Part shown: piece by piece, positions 9,971 through 17,739 of the stretch
How positions within the stretch are numbered: position 1 is the first letter of the stretch
Layout of the letters: each line of letters opens with the position of its first letter
Origin: Methylomonas sp. LW13
GTDB taxonomy: Bacteria; Pseudomonadota; Gammaproteobacteria; Methylococcales; Methylomonadaceae
Direction of reading: 5' to 3'
Length of the DNA: 64,000 bases
NCBI RefSeq assembly: GCF_016865255.1
Contig: NZ_CP033381.1
Coordinates: 558,001-622,000 of the forward strand
Position numbers and translations under genes: made by a program
The notes under the pieces: generated by a model
Seen by the model: only the letters and a program-made list of their open reading frames with translations
What the model was told of the DNA's origin: nothing
The model's database searches: none

Positions 9971-10600
9971 CTAGTGGTGGTTGGTATAGCTACGCATTTG
10001 TCCGACTAATACCCCTTGTATTTCCAATTGCTCGGGCCGGTAACGCATGGTCTGCATCGAGGAATTGGCGGGGATTAGCAGGGTTTCGTGTGGGTACTGC
10101 TCGATAAATTTCAAAGTCGCTTCGGCTTTTTCAACCAATGCAACGACGATTTCGCCGTTACGGGCATGGCTGCGTTGTTCGATGATGACCCAGTCGCCGT
10201 CGAAGATGCCTTCTTCCTGCATCGAATCACCCTTTACTTTCAGGACATAACAAGGGTTCTCGGTTTTCAATTCTTCCGGCACAGCCATATAAGAAATGTT
10301 TTCGATGGCTTCTATCGGTCTGCCGGCGGCTATGGTGCCGACAAAAGGCAGCATGCCGGATGCCACGGTTTTGTTGACCAGCGATTTGGCGTGTTCGGTC
10401 AGGCGAATGCCGCGTTGCTTGCGCTCCGGTGCTTCAATCAAATTGGCGTCGATCAGTGCCTTGATCTGGCTGTGCAATGAACCGCGCGATTTCAAACCCA
10501 TCGCCACGCACAATTCTTCCAGTGTCGGCGGATGACTGAATAGCTCCTGATTTTGTAGCAGGAAGTCGAAAATTTCTTGTTGCTTACGGGTAAGTGTCAT
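9971..10600 (-). CDS. lexA: LexA SOS repressor/autoprotease
   Basis: 209 aa from ATG 10600 (MTLTRKQQEIFDFLL); the longer frame to 10654 would run through the operator. The N-terminal winged helix (about 1-70) has the recognition segment LKSRGSLHSQIKAL. The cleavage site is Ala92-Gly93 in TIAAGRP, the catalytic Ser126 is in KGDSMQEEG and the general-base Lys is about residue 164 (TLKFIEQ). It represses DNA-damage genes until RecA triggers self-cleavage. The recognition helix is closer in pattern to alphaproteobacterial LexA (S-K/R-x-x-I/L-H) than to E. coli (FRSPNAAEEH), which fits the non-E. coli operator found in its promoter. Confidence 0.95.
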   Translation of the reverse strand: MTLTRKQQEIFDFLLQNQELFSHPPTLEELCVAMGLKSRGSLHSQIKALIDANLIEAPERKQRGIRLTEHAKSLVNKTVASGMLPFVGTIAAGRPIEAIENISYMAVPEELKTENPCYVLKVKGDSMQEEGIFDGDWVIIEQRSHARNGEIVVALVEKAEATLKFIEQYPHETLLIPANSSMQTMRYRPEQLEIQGVLVGQMRSYTNHH

Positions 10601-10656
10601 ATTTGTTCTGCATTTGTTTTGTAAAAGCATACAATGAAAACAAATGTAGAACAAAT
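10601..10656 (-). promoter_or_regulatory. lexA promoter with long inverted-repeat operator (putative SOS box)
   Basis: Bases 10601-10620 and 10637-10656 form a 20-nt inverted repeat with one mismatch around a 16-nt centre. Each arm, read toward the centre, contains GTTC-N7-GTTT, similar to the GTTC-N7-GTTC box of alphaproteobacterial LexA, and no CTGT-N8-ACAG E. coli box is present. On the minus strand TTGTTC (-35-like) and TATGCT (-10-like) are separated by 17 nt, so one arm covers the -35/spacer and the other reaches the start codon. This strongly suggests autoregulation by LexA bound at two direct-repeat sites. Confidence 0.7.
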
Positions 10657-10777
10657 AATTTTTTCAGGTTGCCGGAAAAATTTGCTACTGGTGGGTTGCT
10701 GTGGATCAGGAGCGACGAAAAACGGGTTTTTCGAAGAGGCTATTTTTAACCTGGCTCTTATATTTCCGTTGGCCGTC

Positions 10778-10797
10778 ATTCCCGCATAAGCGGGAAT
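10778..10797. repeat. Dispersed palindromic repeat (ATTCCCGC..GCGGGAAT)
   Basis: A perfect 8-bp-arm palindrome (ATTCCCGC-ATAA-GCGGGAAT), a dispersed type common in proteobacteria whose reverse translation gives IPAYAGMT. A related GC-rich hairpin (GGCTCCCGGCTTTACGGGAGCG) follows at about 10815-10836. The rest of the 10657-11004 gap, between the lexA promoter and the PsiF gene, shows no convincing coding frame. Confidence 0.7.
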
Positions 10798-11004
10798 CCA
10801 ATTTAGCAACTGGGCTCCCGGCTTTACGGGAGCGAGCTTATTTAGAAGTGTGGTTAATAGCCGTTGCGTAAGGTCCAGTGAGACTGAAACCGGTCATTCT
10901 GCAAAAATCAGGCATTTTCGGATGTTATTGCCGCGCTGGGAAACGGAAGTAGAAAGCCGTTACCAGCGTTCCAACGGGGCGGACTGGGCGTTTTATCGAA
11001 AGTG

Positions 11005-11265
11005 TTATTTGCTTGCGTCAGTGACGCATTTCTTGGTGAAGCTATTCTTCGCAGCGCCTTTCAAGTTTTTCTCGGCCGCTTTTGTATCGCAACTGGCTTT
11101 AGCGGCAGCGATCTTGGCGTCTTTCTCGCATTTTTTAAGAAAGCTATTTTTGGCGGCTCCGGCCAGCTTTTTTTCAGTCGCCTTCGCTTCGCAATCTGCG
11201 TCGGCCGCATACGCCGTTTGGCCTAAGAACAATAAAGCTACGATTGCCAAAATAATGTTTTTCAT
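11005..11265 (-). CDS. Secreted PsiF-repeat protein
   Basis: 86 aa. A signal peptide of about 20 residues ends at AYA-AD. The mature protein is two tandem copies of a C...A.EK.L.GAAKNSF.KKC pattern (about residues 25-47 and 58-81), which is the PsiF repeat (E. coli psiF is phosphate-starvation inducible). Each repeat carries two Cys, so disulfides in the periplasm are likely. GGAGGATAAACA immediately precedes the ATG. No Pho-box is apparent upstream, so phosphate control is not supported here. Molecular function is unknown for the family. Confidence 0.85.
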   Translation of the reverse strand: MKNIILAIVALLFLGQTAYAADADCEAKATEKKLAGAAKNSFLKKCEKDAKIAAAKASCDTKAAEKNLKGAAKNSFTKKCVTDASK

Positions 11266-11448
11266 TGTTTATCCTCCGAATAATTGATAGTGCGCTTATT
11301 CGGTCATTGCTGAGGTTTGGATGGCTCTCGCAATTGACCGTCTGTTGCTTGTCGTTTAAAGCCAGAGGTCTTTATGCCTCAACAATCGTTATTTTCATGG
11401 CAAGCGGCTAAGTGTTGCGTGAGGAACGATTTTCTCAGCCGCAAAATA

Positions 11449-12000
11449 CTAGCCCTTCAGCACGATGGTTTCGACTTGGTCACCACCTCTGGCCGACAGC
11501 GTGATTTTGTCCTCTTGAGCTAACCAACCGATACTTCTTTGAATGACGGCCTCTTCCTCCGGCAGTACATAAACTAATTTGGCAACCGGTGTCGCGCCGT
11601 TTTCAGCCAAATGATGCCAGATAACGCCAGCGGTCAAACCTATGCGTTCAAGCATGGAAATCTCGACTGGCGCAGTGCCACTTGGCTCGGCTTCCACATT
11701 AGGCTCTACTTTGGCGGCCTTTGGTTTTGGAGTGGCTTTTTTCGTGGCTGCTTTGGCTGCGGCAGCTTCCGGCGCTTTTTCGATACTTTCCGGGGCAGCC
11801 GGTGCTTCAGCCGTTGTTTTTACGGCTTTAGGCGTTGTAGTTGCTTTGGGTTTAGCTTTGGTTTTGCCCGGTGCGGCGGAGGCTTCTTGTGCTGTTTTAA
11901 CGGCAACGGATTTGGCAGGGGATTTTTTAGTCGCTTTCGCTGGAGCGGGCTTTTCAGCGGTAGAGACTGGTGTTTCGGAGGTAGGCGTAGTTTTTTTCAT
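11449..12000 (-). CDS. Winged-helix (DUF2582-like) protein with histone-H1-like Lys/Ala/Pro tail
   Basis: 183 aa. Residues 1-110 are a low-complexity Ala/Lys/Pro/Thr tail (repeated KKATPKPKAAK-like segments) reminiscent of histone H1 and of bacterial AlgP/Hc1-type proteins. Residues about 115-183 form a compact domain (LERIGLTAGVIWHHLAENGA, then RSIGWLAQEDKI) that matches the DUF2582 winged helix-turn-helix family. Together these suggest a nucleoid-associated DNA-binding protein. The gene stands alone and its target is unknown. Confidence 0.75.
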   Translation of the reverse strand: MKKTTPTSETPVSTAEKPAPAKATKKSPAKSVAVKTAQEASAAPGKTKAKPKATTTPKAVKTTAEAPAAPESIEKAPEAAAAKAATKKATPKPKAAKVEPNVEAEPSGTAPVEISMLERIGLTAGVIWHHLAENGATPVAKLVYVLPEEEAVIQRSIGWLAQEDKITLSARGGDQVETIVLKG

Positions 12001-12126
12001 ATTAGCTTTCGACGGTCAAGGATAGAGTTGTTTCCAGCGTTAGAGCTTAGCGCATGGCTATACTGGGAGTTTAACCGAGATTTTAACCGGATTTACAAAT
12101 CGATTGCTTGTTAAACCCTTGGTCAT

Positions 12127-12161
12127 AAAAAAACCGGTATCAGCTTAGCCGATACCGGTTT
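12127..12161 (-). terminator. Rho-independent terminator of petABC
   Basis: On the minus strand AAACCGGTATC, a short loop and GATACCGGTTT form a perfect 11-bp stem followed by a run of seven T. It lies 24 nt after the petC stop codon. Confidence 0.9.
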
Positions 12162-12184
12162 GATATAACGCGCTTAAGCTGTGA

Positions 12185-12904
12185 TTAGTGTACGTCTTTC
12201 CAGTACTCTTTTTTCAGCAGATAAGCTAGAGCGATAAACATCAGGATAAAGAACAGCACGTATTTACCCATTTGTTGTCTTTCCAACTGTACCGGTTCAC
12301 CGACGTAAACCAGGAAGTTGACCAGATCGTTGACCATTTTGTCGAATTCCTGGGGTGTCATTTGGCCGGGTTGATCCAGTTTCAGACCAGTAATCACGTC
12401 ATGGCCGTCGATTTTCTGCGTAATTGCCGACTGCGTACCTTGCAGTTGCCAGAACACGTTGGGCATACCGACATCAGGGAATACCGCGTTGTTAACGCCT
12501 AAAGGTTTTCCCGGTTCCGCATAGAAGCTGCGCAGGTAGGTATATAGCCAGTCGGCACCGCGCGAACGGGCGATCAGCGATAAATCCGGCGGTGTGGTGC
12601 CGAACCATTTTTCCGCGTCGTGCGCGTTCATGGCTGAATGCATCTGATCGTAAATGCCGGCCCCGAAAGGCGCCACCACTTTCAGAACTTCCGCTTCATC
12701 TAGTTTCAAATCGATCGCGATACGTTTGTAGCGGATGTGTTTTGCCGAATGACAGCCCAAACAATAAGTGACGTAATACTTCGCGCCGCGCTCCATCGAC
12801 AGGTTGTCGCTCAAGTCGATGTCGGCGCTATCCAGTTTGACGCCGCCACTGGCCAGCACGTTGAAAGGCAGCAAAAACAAAAGAGTGTAGAGTATTTTTT
12901 TCAT
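12185..12904 (-). CDS. petC: Cytochrome c1 of the bc1 complex
   Basis: 239 aa. It has an N-terminal signal segment (residues 1-18), the haem-c motif YCLGCHSAKHIRY near residue 50, the Met ligand region VGMPNVFW and a C-terminal membrane anchor (YVLFFILMFIALAYLL). It carries electrons from the Rieske protein to periplasmic cytochrome c. It is the last gene of petABC: its start lies 3 nt beyond the petB stop, and a strong terminator follows. Confidence 0.96.
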   Translation of the reverse strand: MKKILYTLLFLLPFNVLASGGVKLDSADIDLSDNLSMERGAKYYVTYCLGCHSAKHIRYKRIAIDLKLDEAEVLKVVAPFGAGIYDQMHSAMNAHDAEKWFGTTPPDLSLIARSRGADWLYTYLRSFYAEPGKPLGVNNAVFPDVGMPNVFWQLQGTQSAITQKIDGHDVITGLKLDQPGQMTPQEFDKMVNDLVNFLVYVGEPVQLERQQMGKYVLFFILMFIALAYLLKKEYWKDVH

Positions 12905-12907
12905 GGC

Positions 12908-14305
12908 TTAATCCAGGCTCTTTTTTAGGTTTTTTGCAAAACGAATCAGCACGGCTGAGATGCCGGACCAGTTCGGCCTTTTCTTAGCGATAGTGCCCCC
13001 CATATTGTCGGGAACTTGCTGTACCTCAACGACTTCATCGACTAAGGCCAGCAGAGCGGGAATGCGATCCTCCAGGCTAGGCTGGTTGGTCAGGCGATTC
13101 GGTACCGGTTTGGTTTTTTCCCAGCGGGTATATAAAGGCATCAACAGGAAAAATCCGAAGTAAACGGCGGTCAATATCCGCGCAACCGTCGTGGCGCCTG
13201 GCGTAGCAGGCTGGGTACCCAAATAACCCAAGCCGATAAACGCCACTACAAACAATGCCACGGCTTTTTTGAAGATGCCGCCACGGTAACGGATAGACTT
13301 GACCGGGCTACGATCCAGCCAAGGCAGCATGAACAGCACCACAATCGCGCCGCCCATCGCAATCACGCCGGCAAACTTATCCGGTACCGCGCGCAAAATG
13401 GCGTAGAACGGGGTGAAATACCAGACCGGGGCGATATGTTCCGGGGTTTTCAATGGGTCAGCCGGGATAAAGTTGGCATGCTCCAGAAAGTAGCCGCCTA
13501 ATTCCGGCATGTAGAAAATCACCGTGGCGAAGAAGAACATGAACACGCCGACGCCGACGATGTCCTTGACCGTGTAGTACGGATGGAAGGGAATGCCGTC
13601 GACAGGATGTCCCCAAGGGTCCTTTGATTGCTTGATTTCAACGCCGTCGGGGTTGTTGGAACCCACTTCGTGCAAAGCCACGATGTGCAGGAATACCAGG
13701 ATCAGCAATACCAGCGGCACAGCGATGACGTGAAACGCAAAAAAGCGGTTCAAGGTGGCGTCGGAGACCACATAATCGCCGCGTACCCACAGCGATAGCT
13801 CGTCGCCGATCACTGGAATCGCGCTAAACAAGGAGATAATTACCTGGGCGCCCCAGTAAGACATTTGGCCCCAAGGCAGCAGGTAACCCATAAACGCTTC
13901 GGCCATCAAACAGACGAAGATCAGCATGCCGAAAATCCAGATCAGTTCGCGCGGTTGCTTGAACGAGCCGTAGATCAGGCCGCGGAACATGTGCAGATAG
14001 ACGACGATGAAGAACGCCGAGGCGCCGGTGGAATGCATGTAACGCACCAGCCAACCCCAGTTGACGTCGCGCATGATGTATTCGACCGAATCGAAAGCCA
14101 GTTTGGCGTCCGGCTTGTAGTTCATGGTCAGCAAAATGCCGGTGATGAACTGGTTGACGAGCACGAACAGAGCCAGAGACCCAAAGAAATACCAGATGTT
14201 AAAGTTTTTGGGCGCGTAGTAGTGCGCCATGTGTTCATTCCACAAATCGGAGAGTGGAAAGCGCTCCAGCAGCCATTCGCTGCATTGATTCATTTTACGC
14301 TTCAT
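12908..14305 (-). CDS. petB: Cytochrome b of the bc1 complex
   Basis: 465 aa, a typical length for proteobacterial cytochrome b with eight membrane helices. The haem-ligating His pairs are in RYMHSTGAS/VYLHMFRGL and FAFHVIAVP/VFLHIVALHEVG. The Qo-site motif is near TPEHIAPVWYF, in which the canonical PEWY appears as PVWY; the Glu is replaced, so this is worth checking. Start ATG 14305 overlaps the petA stop by 4 nt (ATGA). The C-terminal ~60 residues extend beyond the minimal fold. Confidence 0.95.
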   Translation of the reverse strand: MKRKMNQCSEWLLERFPLSDLWNEHMAHYYAPKNFNIWYFFGSLALFVLVNQFITGILLTMNYKPDAKLAFDSVEYIMRDVNWGWLVRYMHSTGASAFFIVVYLHMFRGLIYGSFKQPRELIWIFGMLIFVCLMAEAFMGYLLPWGQMSYWGAQVIISLFSAIPVIGDELSLWVRGDYVVSDATLNRFFAFHVIAVPLVLLILVFLHIVALHEVGSNNPDGVEIKQSKDPWGHPVDGIPFHPYYTVKDIVGVGVFMFFFATVIFYMPELGGYFLEHANFIPADPLKTPEHIAPVWYFTPFYAILRAVPDKFAGVIAMGGAIVVLFMLPWLDRSPVKSIRYRGGIFKKAVALFVVAFIGLGYLGTQPATPGATTVARILTAVYFGFFLLMPLYTRWEKTKPVPNRLTNQPSLEDRIPALLALVDEVVEVQQVPDNMGGTIAKKRPNWSGISAVLIRFAKNLKKSLD

Positions 14306-14901
14306 GCTTTGTCTGCCTCGCTGTCTTCGCCCACGACAATCAGATTGTCTGTTTCATATCGATAAGGCGGTATTTCAAGATTGGTAGGGGCGGGAACGCC
14401 GCGATACACACGACCGGCCAGATCGAACCAGGAGCCGTGACACGGGCAAAAGAAACCACCTTTCCAGTCCGGGCCTAAATCATTAGGGGCAATTTCCGGG
14501 CGAAACGTAGGAGAGCAGCCTAAGTGCGTGCATAGGCCGACCGCGACAAAAATTTCCGGTTTAATGGAGCGCAGCGGATTTTTGCTGTTCTCCGGCTGCA
14601 TGGATTCGTTGGATACCGGGTCAGCCAGTTTGCTGTCCAGCGTCGCCAGAGTGGATATAACCTCCGGCGTCCGGTTCAAGACCCACACCGGCTTCCCTCG
14701 CCAAGCTACACGAATTAGCTGGCCGGGTTCCATCTTGCTGATATCGACATCGACGGGCGCGCCTGCTGCCATGGCCTTGGCGCTGGGCTGCATTTGCGAG
14801 AGAAAAGGGACGGCCAAATAGCCGGCACCCACTGCACCAACCACCGACAGTGCCGAGGTCAGAAACTGGCGTTTGGAATGATCGACGCCTTCGTGGTTCA
14901 T
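14302..14901 (-). CDS. petA: Rieske iron-sulfur protein of the bc1 complex
   Basis: 199 aa from ATG 14901, chosen because AGGAG lies 7-8 nt upstream; a GTG at 14910 is in frame but lacks a ribosome site. The N-terminus (KRQFLTSALSVVGAVGAGYL) is a membrane anchor of Tat-substrate style, without a clear twin Arg. The [2Fe-2S] ligands are in CTHLGC and CPCHGSWFD. First gene of the petABC operon, which transfers electrons from quinol to cytochrome c. Confidence 0.96.
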   Translation of the reverse strand: MNHEGVDHSKRQFLTSALSVVGAVGAGYLAVPFLSQMQPSAKAMAAGAPVDVDISKMEPGQLIRVAWRGKPVWVLNRTPEVISTLATLDSKLADPVSNESMQPENSKNPLRSIKPEIFVAVGLCTHLGCSPTFRPEIAPNDLGPDWKGGFFCPCHGSWFDLAGRVYRGVPAPTNLEIPPYRYETDNLIVVGEDSEADKA

Positions 14902-14922
14902 AAGTAACACTCCTGATGATGT

Positions 14923-14952
14923 GATGTATATCGCGATACATCGATTATTATA
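14923..14952 (-). promoter_or_regulatory. petABC promoter region with palindromic putative operator
   Basis: On the minus strand a consensus -10 TATAAT (14952-14947) is followed by the inverted repeat GATGTAT-N6-ATACATC (14923-14942), which would cover the transcription start. No good -35 hexamer is visible, so an activator may be needed. The palindrome is not an FNR or Fur consensus that I recognise. Confidence 0.5.
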
Positions 14953-15049
14953 ATTTTCAGCAAATATACCCTACTGTCCGTGATTATTGAAATTGTTCTT
15001 GCGACAGCGCTATTCAAGGGTTTCAGGCGTTTGCGGATGCTGAGAATTA

Positions 15050-16129
15050 TCACTTTAAAGCAACTGCCAGCGCGTTTAGAAAGGCTTGATTTTCTTCCGG
15101 TTTCCCGATGGTGACGCGCAGGCAATTGTGTAACAGCCCGCCTTGCGGGGACAGATTCTTGATCAACACGCCTTGCGACTTCAAAGAAGCAAATACATCG
15201 TCTGCGGCGTTGTTGAGGGTGCGGAACAATATGAAGTTAGCGGCGCTGGGGTATGCGTGGACGCCGGGTGTCTCGTCTAAGGCTTGAAGAACTGAAGCGC
15301 GCTCCGCTCGCAGCGTTTGGGTTTGCTCTAACAGAAACTCGCCATGATCCAACGCAAAGCCCACCGTGATTTGGGTCAAGCTATTGATATTGTAGGGTAA
15401 GCGGACTTTATGCAGCTGCTCCACAATGGCCGCATCGCCGGCCAGAAACCCCAGGCGTAAGCCGGCCAGCCCCAGTTTGGAAACGGTACGCATCACCAGT
15501 AAATTAGGATAATGTCCTAGCTCGCCGATAAAACTGGCGTCGGCAAACGGCGCATACGCTTCGTCGACTACGACCAAGCCCGGTGCAAGGCTGAGTATTT
15601 CCTTGATGGCGTCGGCATCGAATAAGTTGCCGGTGGGGTTGTTGGGATAGGCGATAAAAATCAGGGAGGGTCGCGATTCGGCAATCGCCGCGCGCATGGC
15701 CGGCATGTCCAGTTCAAAACAGTCTGCCTGCAACGGCACGCCAAGGTAACGCAGGCCCAGGCTTTGCGCCACTTGCTTGTACATCACAAATCCGGGTTCC
15801 GGTGCCAACACAGTGGCATCGGCGCTCAGAGCCATCAGCAATATTTGAATGATCTCGTCCGAGCCGTTGCCGAGCAGCAAGGCCGCTTGCTCCGGTATGC
15901 CGTTCGCTCGGCGCAATGCGGCCGCCAGGGTCTTGGCTTCCGGGTCCGGGTAGCGGTTGATCGGGCAGGATTTCAGTGATTCCAGCCAGCGTGTTTGAAT
16001 GTCTTCCGGCCAGCTATAAGGATTTTCCATGGCATCGAGTTTGATGAAGTTACTGGCATCGGCGACATGGTAGGCCGACATGGAGAGAACTTCTGAGCGG
16101 AACAGCGTTTCGAGCGGTTGGGTTGGCAT
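15050..16129 (-). CDS. hisC: Histidinol-phosphate aminotransferase
   Basis: 359 aa from ATG 16129 (MPTQPLETLFRSEV). It is a fold-type I PLP enzyme: LLGNGSDEIIQ at the phosphate-binding loop, FIAYPNNPTGN, VVDEAYAPFA and the Schiff-base Lys in MRTVSKLGLAGLRLG, then the Arg region NCLRVTIGKPEEN. It converts imidazole-acetol phosphate and glutamate to histidinol phosphate. It is not next to other his genes. It lies downstream of the fae paralogue on the same strand with a 349-nt gap containing a hairpin, so probably a separate transcript. Confidence 0.93.
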   Translation of the reverse strand: MPTQPLETLFRSEVLSMSAYHVADASNFIKLDAMENPYSWPEDIQTRWLESLKSCPINRYPDPEAKTLAAALRRANGIPEQAALLLGNGSDEIIQILLMALSADATVLAPEPGFVMYKQVAQSLGLRYLGVPLQADCFELDMPAMRAAIAESRPSLIFIAYPNNPTGNLFDADAIKEILSLAPGLVVVDEAYAPFADASFIGELGHYPNLLVMRTVSKLGLAGLRLGFLAGDAAIVEQLHKVRLPYNINSLTQITVGFALDHGEFLLEQTQTLRAERASVLQALDETPGVHAYPSAANFILFRTLNNAADDVFASLKSQGVLIKNLSPQGGLLHNCLRVTIGKPEENQAFLNALAVALK

Positions 16130-16432
16130 GTGGTCAAACTCTGCGGAATTGGAACGAGCGGCATGGATATTACACCCTAGCAAACTGGGCAGGCCGCGAG
16201 GGCAAAAAATCGGCGGATTTTAACAAAGCGGAGGGCGAACGTATAACCTTGAAAACCAGCCTCTTGCGTCTCCGTTGACGCGAATCGCTCGCTGCGGTGC
16301 GGGCGGATACGGCGCGGGATAATAACACTGCTTGCTGGAGGTGGCAAAGGGATTAGGCTGCAGAGCGGGCGGATTTGCCTGTGAATGCGATGATGCTTGG
16401 ACAATACGCTTCTATGATGAATTAAGCAGTCA
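16130..16432. other. Intergenic region upstream of hisC
   Basis: About 300 bases with no convincing coding frame or strong ribosome site beyond hisC itself. It should hold the hisC promoter, but no clear -35/-10 pair stood out. Confidence 0.4.
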
Positions 16433-16462
16433 GTCAGGTTGCCGCTATCGCGGCTCCCTGAC
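16433..16462. repeat. REP-like hairpin downstream of the fae paralogue
   Basis: GTCAGG...CCTGAC with an inner GCCGC/GCGGC stem forms a 30-nt hairpin 16 nt beyond the fae-like stop. A close relative occurs at 29352-29379, so this is a dispersed repeat that may also act as a terminator. Confidence 0.65.
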
Positions 16463-16478
16463 GATTTGCTTTACAAGC

Positions 16479-17030
16479 CTACCACTGTGATTCGCCAGTT
16501 TCCGGGTCGTACATTTCGTGGAAGATTTTGTGGCGGTTGGCGATCAATTCGTCGATGCTGGGCGAGTTGCTCATCGCTCGGGAAATTGCCAGCTTCATGG
16601 CTTCATAGTTGGTGCGGTACAAATCCTTGCGGTCCAAATCCGGGTTTTCCGCGCAGGAGGGGTCTATCCAGATCATGGCGATGATGCACAACTCGTTGGC
16701 TTGCAGGCGCGGAATGACGCCGTCGGCGACGCTATCGATGACTGCGTCGGCGACCGCCGACTGTACCGGACCGCCCAATAAATTGACATAAGCCGAGGAT
16801 TTGATCGTGACTTTCGGCACCATGATGGTGGCCGGACGCACTTGTTGGTTGGTGGCGCGGATCGCAAACATGCGCGTGTGGCCGGCGGTTTGGCCCATCA
16901 GATTGGCAAAAGCATGGCCGGCCGGGCCTTTGACGTCGCCAATCAGAATTTCCGGCATGGCGTCGGTGCCTTGCCCTTCGCTGGAAAATACGGTGGCTTC
17001 GCCGGTTCTAAACCAATAAGAGTCTGACAT
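16479..17030 (-). CDS. Formaldehyde-activating enzyme (Fae) paralogue lacking the catalytic His
   Basis: 183 aa. Similar throughout to Fae, which condenses formaldehyde with tetrahydromethanopterin: GEATVFSSEGQG, LIGDVKGPAGHAFANLM, GHTRMFAI, MVPKVTIKSS, GPVQSAVADAVIDSVADGVI and NYEAMKLAISRAM. In true Fae the segment after EG(D/N)G reads (E)VAHIDL with the general-acid His17; here it reads TDAMPEIL, so that His is Met25. The C-terminus is slightly extended. It is therefore a Fae-like paralogue, perhaps a sensor, carrier or altered-specificity enzyme. Its presence is a strong methylotrophy marker. No neighbouring H4MPT-pathway genes are present. Confidence 0.88.
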   Translation of the reverse strand: MSDSYWFRTGEATVFSSEGQGTDAMPEILIGDVKGPAGHAFANLMGQTAGHTRMFAIRATNQQVRPATIMVPKVTIKSSAYVNLLGGPVQSAVADAVIDSVADGVIPRLQANELCIIAMIWIDPSCAENPDLDRKDLYRTNYEAMKLAISRAMSNSPSIDELIANRHKIFHEMYDPETGESQW

Positions 17031-17287
17031 GGTGCGTCCTCGGAGTATGTTGAGAAAGGCCGCATTCTATGCCCGAGCTGGGCTTGCGGCAATAGGCGGA
17101 CTCCGGCTTAGGGTTTAGATTGGTGGCTAAGCATGTGGGTGTAGCGCTGTTATCGCATGCGATCCCGATACGCGCAGGTAAGGCTGGAAGGCTGTGAGAC
17201 GGCGCAACCACTCCAGCGTAGCTGCTGGTCTCCCGCCTTCGCGAGAGTGCCACTATTTAGGGTAAAAGTGAATAATGTCCGGTTCCG

Positions 17288-17734
17288 CTATGCCTGCACG
17301 GCTTTCATCGCACTGCGTAACAACTGCAAACATTGGCGATTGGCGGCTAGATCCAGCGCGCTGAAATCGTCCTGAGTAGTCAGTAGCGGATCGGCGCCGG
17401 CTTCCAGTAATTGCTTGACCACCGCGTGCTTGCCACTGGATGATGCATAAGTCAGCGCGCTGGCGCCGCTCGGGTTTTGATAGTTAATATCGATGCCGGC
17501 TTCCAGTAACAAGCCGATGCAATCGCCGGCTTCGGCGAAACATGCGGCCCACAGCGCGTTGTTGCCGTAAGCGTCCAGCGCCGTAAGATCTGCACCTTGC
17601 TCCAACAGAAAGGCCAGCACGTCGCTCCGGCCTTGTTGGGCGGACAGAATCAATGGGTGTTTGCCGTGTGGGTTGAGGCCTAATTGAAAGCCATTTTCCA
17701 GTAGCCAGGCATCTATTTCGGGCGTAAGAGGCAT
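17288..17734 (-). CDS. Ankyrin-repeat protein in the nifF operon
   Basis: 148 aa built of about four ankyrin repeats (GKHPLILSAQQGRSDVLAFL, DAYGNNALWAACFAEAGDCI, NPSGASALTYASSSGKHAVV, TQDDFSALDLAA). It is a cytoplasmic protein-protein interaction module. It starts 5 nt after the stop of the preceding gene, so it is the last member of the nifF-LRV operon. A specific partner cannot be named. Confidence 0.85.
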   Translation of the reverse strand: MPLTPEIDAWLLENGFQLGLNPHGKHPLILSAQQGRSDVLAFLLEQGADLTALDAYGNNALWAACFAEAGDCIGLLLEAGIDINYQNPSGASALTYASSSGKHAVVKQLLEAGADPLLTTQDDFSALDLAANRQCLQLLRSAMKAVQA

Positions 17735-17739
17735 ACAGA

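Noticed and set aside
10597-10809. 70-aa minus-strand ORF upstream of lexA
   Set aside because: Its start translates a dispersed palindromic repeat (the IPAYAGMT pattern) and then runs through the lexA operator; no ribosome site.
11611-12114. 167-aa plus-strand ORF rich in Phe/Gly/Arg
   Set aside because: Antisense shadow of the Ala/Lys/Pro-rich tail of the winged-helix gene on the minus strand.
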